Assembly (NCBI GenBank): GCA_937997955.1
Contig: CALLDR010000028.1
Coordinates: 1 to 27,981 of the forward strand
Reading direction: 5' to 3'
Length of the DNA: 27,981 nucleotides
From: an uncultured Emergencia sp.
GTDB lineage: Bacteria > Bacillota > Clostridia > Peptostreptococcales > Anaerovoracaceae
In this document: positions 23,153 through 27,981 of the stretch, in pieces
Position numbering within the stretch: the stretch's first letter is position 1
Layout of the letters: every line of letters starts with the position of its first letter
The notes under the pieces: generated by a model
The model's database searches: none
What the model saw: the letters and a program-made list of their open reading frames with translations, nothing else
What the model was told of the DNA's origin: nothing
Made by a program: the position numbers and the translations under genes

Positions 23153-23200
23153 AAAAACAGAGACTGCTGCATGAATTAAAATGCAGCAACCTCTGTTTTT
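23153..23200. terminator. Bidirectional terminator after the mmgE/prpD gene
   Basis: AAAAACAGAG and CTCTGTTTTT pair over 10 bp. A 3-nt internal loop on each side follows, then GCTGCAT/ATGCAGC over 7 bp and an 8-nt loop. Read leftward, from the mmgE/prpD gene ending at 23221, it ends in T6. Confidence 0.85.
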
Positions 23201-23220
23201 CAGTATTTTAAGGTTATTTC

Positions 23221-24579
23221 TTAGTCTGATACAAATTCCTTCATCAGTTCCGCCACATTCTGCACATCTTGAAGGCAAAAAAGACGGTCATATAGCTTCT
23301 CTGACCGCTTTTTCCCATACACCGGCATACAGCAGCGCAGAAACTTCTCTTTTAGATCCTGGTCTGAGATAGGATTGGTCAGATGTCCCACAGGGTAAAT
23401 CTGCTCTTTGAAAAAAGTTTGTCCTGTCTTCAGTCTCACAGCAGAAAAGGCAGGGCCCACGCCCATATCCACAGGCAGCTGGTCATATTTTTCCACATGA
23501 TACATCCTCGTCCTCTGAATAATATTCTGAATCGGCTCCCGATTTATCACATCTTCAGTGTACTGCTCTGGCATATTGTCCAGCCCTTCCAAATACAAAG
23601 CAATCTGAAAACCGATACTGAACTTGGCCTCTTCTCCATTTTTCGGATACGGCGTGACCAGCTCGCGCAGGGCCGACGCGCTGAGACCGACGGAGATTTC
23701 GTCGATATCGCTTGCCTTCACATGGTGAGTATCGATGAGATCCACCAGCGCGTCGATGGCTCTGTGGGTACTGCTGCAGGACGGATACCTCTTGATGGCG
23801 AAGCCTGGCGAGCATACATCCCAGTCATTTCCTAACGTCGACGCGAAGGCTTCATCAAAGGGACCGAACTCTGCGCGGCCATACTCAAACAAGTATCCTT
23901 CTTTCCCATCTAAAGCGTTCTTTGACGCGTCAAATCCGGCTCTTGCCAGCTGTGCAGCGTGAACGCCGTCCTGGGCTGTCTTTCCGATATGGACAGACTT
24001 TGTGGCTGTGCCAAAGTTTTCTCTGATACCAGACGCCATGGAGGCCGCAATACCGATAGCATTACATACCCTTTCTTTGTCCAGCTGCATCAGATATGCG
24101 CTGCCTGCTGCCGCACCGATGACTCCTGTAACGCTGCTGGCATGCCATCCGCTCTCATGGAGCTTTCGCGCGCAGATCCTTCCAATCTTACATTCTATCT
24201 CTGCAGCCAGCAAAAAAGCTTTGATTAACGTCAAACCGTTTACCTGCTCTGCTTCTCCTACTGCCAGCAGACTGGGTAGTACAGCGATGGTAGGATGCCC
24301 CAGATTGGAGGAGGATGTGTCGTCCAATTCCAATTCATGGCCTGCAATGCCGTTGACAAAGGCTGCGTCCCGCAGCGAATAGCCTGTCCCAATGCCGACG
24401 ATAGTAGACGGGCCACATCCTTGGGAAATCGTCAATGCTCTTTCCACAAAGTGTGTTCTGCTTCCCGCTGCTATGGCTCCCATGGAATCCAAAATAGACT
24501 TCTTTGCCAGATAGATCGCCTCCTCAGAAAAATCCCGTCGCTCTGCCACGAATTCGGACAAGATCTGACACAGCGTCAT
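23221..24579 (-). CDS. MmgE/PrpD family protein
   Basis: A 452-residue cytosolic protein of the MmgE/PrpD family. The family includes 2-methylcitrate dehydratase, cis-aconitate decarboxylase and iminodisuccinate epimerase. The all-helical N-terminal domain has the family pattern SILDSMGAIAAGS (about 28-40), followed by NGIAGHELELDDTS (about 76-89, where the D and H residues line the pocket) and GWHASSVTGVIGAAAGSAYLM (about 144-164). The smaller C-terminal domain starts near 265 with KRYPSCSSTHRAIDAL. The start overlaps the upstream lyase stop by 4 nt (ATGA), with AGGAGG inside the lyase gene. As the last gene of the NhaC-lyase-MmgE operon, it most plausibly isomerises or dehydrates the imported compound or its cleavage product. 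Iminodisuccinate-type epimerisation is my favoured hypothesis, from gene pairing only. Confidence 0.87.
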   Translation of the reverse strand: MTLCQILSEFVAERRDFSEEAIYLAKKSILDSMGAIAAGSRTHFVERALTISQGCGPSTIVGIGTGYSLRDAAFVNGIAGHELELDDTSSSNLGHPTIAVLPSLLAVGEAEQVNGLTLIKAFLLAAEIECKIGRICARKLHESGWHASSVTGVIGAAAGSAYLMQLDKERVCNAIGIAASMASGIRENFGTATKSVHIGKTAQDGVHAAQLARAGFDASKNALDGKEGYLFEYGRAEFGPFDEAFASTLGNDWDVCSPGFAIKRYPSCSSTHRAIDALVDLIDTHHVKASDIDEISVGLSASALRELVTPYPKNGEEAKFSIGFQIALYLEGLDNMPEQYTEDVINREPIQNIIQRTRMYHVEKYDQLPVDMGVGPAFSAVRLKTGQTFFKEQIYPVGHLTNPISDQDLKEKFLRCCMPVYGKKRSEKLYDRLFCLQDVQNVAELMKEFVSD

Positions 24580-26093
24580 TTCAATTCCTCCTTTATCACA
24601 GCGTTTGCAAGGTTAAAAAGATTTCCTGTGGCTTGATTCAGTTTGGCCTTTTTTTCAGTCCAATCTGCTTTAAAATCATCCAGCTTTTTATATCCATCGT
24701 CGATCATTTCCTGCACCCTTTCTGGACTAGGCCCTCCAGGGACAGACCTTCTCTTCACATTTTCCACTGGATCAAGCGCGTGTTTGATCCATTCTTCAGA
24801 CATGTGCAGATCGATATCGAGAGCTTCCCTTGCTGCTCTTGCTACCAAAGCACTGTCAACATCGTCAATCGAGATATTTTCATCATGAGCAATGACGACC
24901 AGCCTGCCTGTGATTCTTTTTGCCGCTGAAAAAGACAGACCACAGTTCTTCACCATTGTATCTGCCAAGTCTGTCACCGTGCAAAATCCGCATTTGGTCA
25001 CCTCCAGTGCGCGTTCTTTATCTACTTCCAATGTACGCACAATTCCTTCAAGCAGATATGTACTCTGTTTGATTCTTTCCGCAATTTCATAGAAGAGACT
25101 GACTACAAAACCCGGTTCTCTTCCGTTTCCCTGTGGATACGCTTTCATCGTATTAAGCATGGTAGACAGAGTTCCGTAAGTCCACTCACCCGCATACCTC
25201 AGAGTTTCCAGAGAAACCGGATTCCTCTTCTGCGGCATGATGGTAGAATAAGAACAATACTTCAGCGCTAATCTGGAAATTCCCACCTCGTTCAGGTTCC
25301 AAAGCAACAGACTCTCTGTCATTCTTCCTACGTTATTGATATAGATAGCCAGAGCCGCAGCGGGCTCATAAGCGAAGTCCACCGCAGCAGTCGCATCCAT
25401 AGAATTCATCAGTACGCCGTCAAAACCCAGCAGGTCTGCCATTCTCTGCCGATCCACCGGAAAGCTGGTAGTTGCCAGGGCAGCGCCGCCCATGGTACTC
25501 CAATTCACTCTCTTGTACGCATCCAGCAGCCTCTCCATATCTCTGGAAAAGGCTTGGAATACACTCGTATAGAAATGTCCCAATGTGATTGGCTGTGCCT
25601 GCTGCGAATGATGGGTATAACCGGGAATTACTGTTTCCTTATGCAGTTCAGCCTGACGCAGCAGGGTCTCCATCAAAAATGTGATCGCTTCGCAAATATC
25701 CAGAATCAACTCTCTGGTATGCATTCTTTCTACAGTAGAATTCATATCATTTCTTGATCTGCCGGTGTGAACCTTTCCGCCAATATCAATGCCCAGTTCG
25801 TCGATAAGCCAGGCTTCAATATTAGAATACAGGTCGGTCAATCCTGGACGCTGTTCCAGGTTTTCCGGGCCGATGGCAGGAAGGCGGAGGAGTGCGGCAA
25901 GAATTCTTGCCGCATCCTCTCCGGGAATAATATTTTGTTCTCTCAGCATGATCACGTGGGCCAGGTGATTCTGCAGCTGGCACAGGAAAGACTGACAATC
26001 CTCTTCGATGGTGTCCTTCGCATGCTGGTTCAAAATCACTTCGTCCAAACCCTCGTATTTCTTATAATAATCTCTATTTCTCTCCATTGTCAT
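24576..26093 (-). CDS. Argininosuccinate-lyase-superfamily C-N lyase
   Basis: A 505-residue enzyme of the aspartase/fumarase superfamily, closest to argininosuccinate lyase in its motifs: GGKVHTGRSRNDMNSTVERM (about 106-125), GYTHHSQQAQP with the conserved histidine (about 156-166), and STIMPQKRNP with the catalytic serine loop (about 285-294). Such enzymes split a substituted aspartate or succinyl amine into fumarate and an amine. It is some 45 residues longer than typical ArgH and close to the length I recall for EDDS lyase. No arginine-pathway gene is nearby, so I do not call it argH. The ATG at 26093 overlaps the NhaC stop (ATGA) and has AAGGTGA upstream; the frame extends to 26117 without a better site. 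It is a cytosolic homotetramer by family. Confidence 0.85.
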   Translation of the reverse strand: MTMERNRDYYKKYEGLDEVILNQHAKDTIEEDCQSFLCQLQNHLAHVIMLREQNIIPGEDAARILAALLRLPAIGPENLEQRPGLTDLYSNIEAWLIDELGIDIGGKVHTGRSRNDMNSTVERMHTRELILDICEAITFLMETLLRQAELHKETVIPGYTHHSQQAQPITLGHFYTSVFQAFSRDMERLLDAYKRVNWSTMGGAALATTSFPVDRQRMADLLGFDGVLMNSMDATAAVDFAYEPAAALAIYINNVGRMTESLLLWNLNEVGISRLALKYCSYSTIMPQKRNPVSLETLRYAGEWTYGTLSTMLNTMKAYPQGNGREPGFVVSLFYEIAERIKQSTYLLEGIVRTLEVDKERALEVTKCGFCTVTDLADTMVKNCGLSFSAAKRITGRLVVIAHDENISIDDVDSALVARAAREALDIDLHMSEEWIKHALDPVENVKRRSVPGGPSPERVQEMIDDGYKKLDDFKADWTEKKAKLNQATGNLFNLANAVIKEELK

Positions 26094-27607
26094 TGTTCTT
26101 TCACCTTGACTCCCCAAATTCTGGATACTGCGAGATACAATACGATCAGAACAACGACAGCAATCGGAAGCGCGACTGCTGCGGATACTTGCGCAAAGCC
26201 GACTACCAGATAAGCGATGAAGGCAGCAGTTGCCGCCAGCAGGGCGTATGGAATCTGCGTCTTAACGTGCTCGATATGATTGCAGCCGGCCGCCATAGAG
26301 GACATGACTGTCGTATCGGATATCGGCGCACAATGGTCGCCAAAGAGAGATCCGCTGAGCACTGCCGCGATGGTAATGTATTCGGAAATATCGAAACCGG
26401 CCGCCATGTTGATGCCCAGTGGAAGCAGAATAGCCATGGTGCCCCAGGAAGTTCCTGTGGCAAAGGAAATAACCGCGCCGATGACGAACAATAAGGCAGG
26501 TACCATGCTGGCTGAAATCACATCTACAGTAGAGTCTACGATAAAGGTGGAAGTCCCCAAGTTACTGCAGACACCGCCTACACCCCATGCGCAGATGATG
26601 ATGACCAGGATGCCGGCCATCTTCTTTATTCCGCCGATAAAGGTATCAAACGCTTCATTGAAAGTCATGATCTTCTGCTTGATAATCAAGATGCCAAGAA
26701 CAATGGATGCCAGGAAGTAACCAGATGTCAAGGCTACTCTGATCTTGGATCCAGGAACATTCTGAGTCGGGAAGCCCCATCCAATGAACATGATGAAGAT
26801 AACTGCAAAAAGAACGATTAGTGGCACAACCATGTTCCAGGCGGATACTTTTACATCCTCTGCAACGATGACCTCTTCATCTGCGGCTTTCTGTTCTTCA
26901 GTCAATCCATGTTTCGCATTTTCCTCTGCGATCGCCATCGGTCCAAAATCCTTTTTTCCAACTGCAATAAGAGGCACCAATAATAATGCCAGAATTGCAT
27001 AGAACTGGAACGGCATTGCTTTAATAAATACGGAAGCATCACTTTCCTGGATTCCCAGATTTTCAAATTCCGTAGCAATGATACTCATGATGTATACACC
27101 CCAGCCAGTAACCGGAATCAAAATGCACACCGGTGAAGATGTGGAATCAAGAATATAGGCCAATTTAGCTCTGGAAACGTGCAGGCGATCCATGATAGGG
27201 CGGAAAATCGGCCCCAGAATCAGGCTGTTTCCAGAATCAGAGAAGAAAATACCCAATCCGCCCAGCCAGGTAAAGATTTGAGCGGTAGATTTACTGGTTA
27301 TTTTCTGCGCAATAGCATTTGCAAAAGCTCTTGCACCTCCTGATTTCTCGATCAAAGCTACGAATCCGCCCACAAAGGACATCATAACGATCGTCTGAGC
27401 GTTACCGCTGTCTGTAATGTTGACAAACAGATAATTGCTGAACATGTCCTGCAGCGCCAGCCATGGGTTCCAGGAAGCGATAATCAGCGCCCCTACATAC
27501 AAACTGATCAACAGGGAGATGACTACGTTTTTTGTCCAAAAAGCAAGGCCAACCGCTAAAATAGCAGGAATCAAAGATAGTACACCATAGTTTATAACTT
27601 CTTCCAT
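26090..27607 (-). CDS. NhaC-family Na+/H+ antiporter-type carrier
   Basis: Integral membrane carrier of the NhaC family, 505 residues with about 11-12 hydrophobic segments and a polar loop near 222-245 (ENAKHGLTEEQKAADEEV). Family members are Na+/H+ antiporters or, like MleN, exchange an organic acid against sodium or protons. Polar, helix-breaking segments typical of the transport core are present: FFSDSGNSLILGPIF (about 121-135), DSTSSPVCILIPVTGWG (about 153-169) and SGSLFGDHCAPISDTTVMSS (about 422-441). AGGAGG lies upstream of the ATG at 27607. It is first in an operon with a C-N lyase and an MmgE/PrpD enzyme, which suggests uptake of an organic anion rather than pure sodium homeostasis. 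A sigma-54 promoter precedes it. Confidence 0.88.
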   Translation of the reverse strand: MEEVINYGVLSLIPAILAVGLAFWTKNVVISLLISLYVGALIIASWNPWLALQDMFSNYLFVNITDSGNAQTIVMMSFVGGFVALIEKSGGARAFANAIAQKITSKSTAQIFTWLGGLGIFFSDSGNSLILGPIFRPIMDRLHVSRAKLAYILDSTSSPVCILIPVTGWGVYIMSIIATEFENLGIQESDASVFIKAMPFQFYAILALLLVPLIAVGKKDFGPMAIAEENAKHGLTEEQKAADEEVIVAEDVKVSAWNMVVPLIVLFAVIFIMFIGWGFPTQNVPGSKIRVALTSGYFLASIVLGILIIKQKIMTFNEAFDTFIGGIKKMAGILVIIICAWGVGGVCSNLGTSTFIVDSTVDVISASMVPALLFVIGAVISFATGTSWGTMAILLPLGINMAAGFDISEYITIAAVLSGSLFGDHCAPISDTTVMSSMAAGCNHIEHVKTQIPYALLAATAAFIAYLVVGFAQVSAAVALPIAVVVLIVLYLAVSRIWGVKVKEQ

Positions 27608-27654
27608 TGTTTTTTCCTCCTTTATAAAATTTACAATTCTTCATCTTATATAAG

Positions 27655-27670
27655 AGCAAAAAAAATGCCA
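27655..27670 (-). promoter_or_regulatory. Sigma-54 (-24/-12) promoter of the NhaC operon
   Basis: On the minus strand TGGCAT-N5-TTGCT. This matches the sigma-54 consensus TGGCAC-N5-TTGC(A/T) in all bases but one, with the GG and GC elements at the exact required spacing. The expected start is near 27645, 38 nt before the ATG. No comparable sigma-70-type promoter is evident in the same stretch. Confidence 0.78.
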
Positions 27671-27805
27671 ACCTAAATTTCGGGAAGTCTCATATATTTA
27701 TGGACAAAAATGGTAAAACCTTCAGCGCACATCCCGCTGATTTGCCATGGCTCCATCATAATATTTTACATATAATTCATCAATTTTCCATTTACGGGAA
27801 TAAAA

Positions 27806-27843
27806 GCGGGCAAATTTGACGAAAATCCGTCATTTTTGCCCGC
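27806..27843. other. Long imperfect hairpin containing the first GACG-N6-CGTC site
   Basis: GCGGGCAAA (27806-27814) pairs with TTTGCCCGC (27835-27843). A TT/TT internal loop follows, then TGACG/CGTCA around a 6-nt loop. Leftward it is followed by TTTTATT, so it could be a terminator for a minus-strand gene located to the right of the window. It also encloses the first putative activator site. Confidence 0.6.
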
Positions 27844-27912
27844 CACTTACAATGGTTTCTTTCTCTTTTTCTATTTGTGACGGGTTTCCGTCTTTTTCGA
27901 CAGTTTTCCGTC
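27818..27912. promoter_or_regulatory. Three GACG-N6-CGTC-type sites, candidate enhancer sites
   Basis: Sites at 27818-27831 (GACGAAAATCCGTC), 27879-27892 (GACGGGTTTCCGTC) and 27899-27912 (GACAGTTTTCCGTC). On the minus strand all three begin GACGGA. They lie about 170-270 bp upstream of the predicted sigma-54 start, the usual range for enhancer-binding proteins. The last two start 20 bp apart, close to two helical turns. The region from 27671 to 27981 holds no gene that I can support; an activator gene may lie just beyond the window. Confidence 0.65.
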
Positions 27913-27981
27913 TTTTTTGATATGGTATTTTGTTCTGGTCAACCTTTTTTGTAATAATGTGTTCAGTTTTTACAGTACCTT

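Noticed and set aside
22847..23278. Minus-strand 143-codon frame
   Set aside because: It crosses a strong terminator hairpin and overlaps the mmgE/prpD end. The protein-like signal is in a different frame (the BRO/DinD remnant).
24576..26093. Calling the lyase argH (arginine biosynthesis)
   Set aside because: It is about 45 residues longer than usual, no argG or other arginine gene is near, and it is coupled to MmgE/PrpD and an NhaC carrier.

Overview
The window looks like chromosomal DNA from an anaerobic Gram-positive bacterium of the Bacillota, class Clostridia (an Anaerovoracaceae-like gut lineage is my guess; I cannot place it further). The reasons are strong AGGAGG ribosome sites, TTGACA/TATAAT-type promoters, a DUF1836 regulator, a J-domain/DUF5685 pair, NhaC and NCS1 carriers, and a GH25 surface protein with Ig-like repeats. 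I see no rRNA, tRNA or CRISPR array.

Left part (1-5590): a minus-strand operon encodes an NCS1 (cytosine/allantoin-type) permease, a DUF917 protein and a PepV-like M20 dipeptidase. Divergent from it is a PucR-type regulator gene. The intergenic region carries a perfect 18-bp palindrome between the two promoters. The pucR frame is broken at an A6 run. Next (5669-9822) come two overlapping FAD-protein genes, a small repeat cluster with hairpin-forming units, a DUF308 membrane protein and a Usp-like protein, all on the minus strand. dinB (DNA polymerase IV) runs on the plus strand from a promoter that appears to give a leaderless mRNA.

Middle part (11156-19966): an ABC-F ATPase and a DUF1836 regulator lie on the minus strand. 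A long-chain acyl-CoA synthetase lies on the plus strand, with its -35 box adjacent and palindromic to the regulator's. Between the synthetase and a convergent J-domain/DUF5685 operon is the strangest element of the window: five hairpin units, each exactly 36 nt, built on TGACTGCA...TGCAGTCA. Their start-to-start spacing is 63, 63, 84 and 63 nt, with a paired base change in the last unit. A secreted multidomain GH25 muramidase follows, ended by a strong terminator.

Right part (20018-27981): a second acyl-CoA synthetase overlaps a stand-alone E2-type acyltransferase-fold protein whose usual catalytic histidine is replaced. A 600-bp stretch without an intact gene holds a remnant of a BRO/DinD phage-antirepressor-type gene that ends at a G9/C9 tract. 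Last is a tightly overlapping operon that looks poorer in GC than the left half by eye: an NhaC-family carrier, an argininosuccinate-lyase-superfamily C-N lyase and an MmgE/PrpD protein. It is preceded by a sigma-54 (-24/-12) promoter and three GACG-N6-CGTC-type sites placed like enhancer-binding-protein sites. The lyase plus MmgE/PrpD pair resembles iminodisuccinate/EDDS catabolism, so I propose that the operon takes up and cleaves an N-substituted aspartate or related aminopolycarboxylate.
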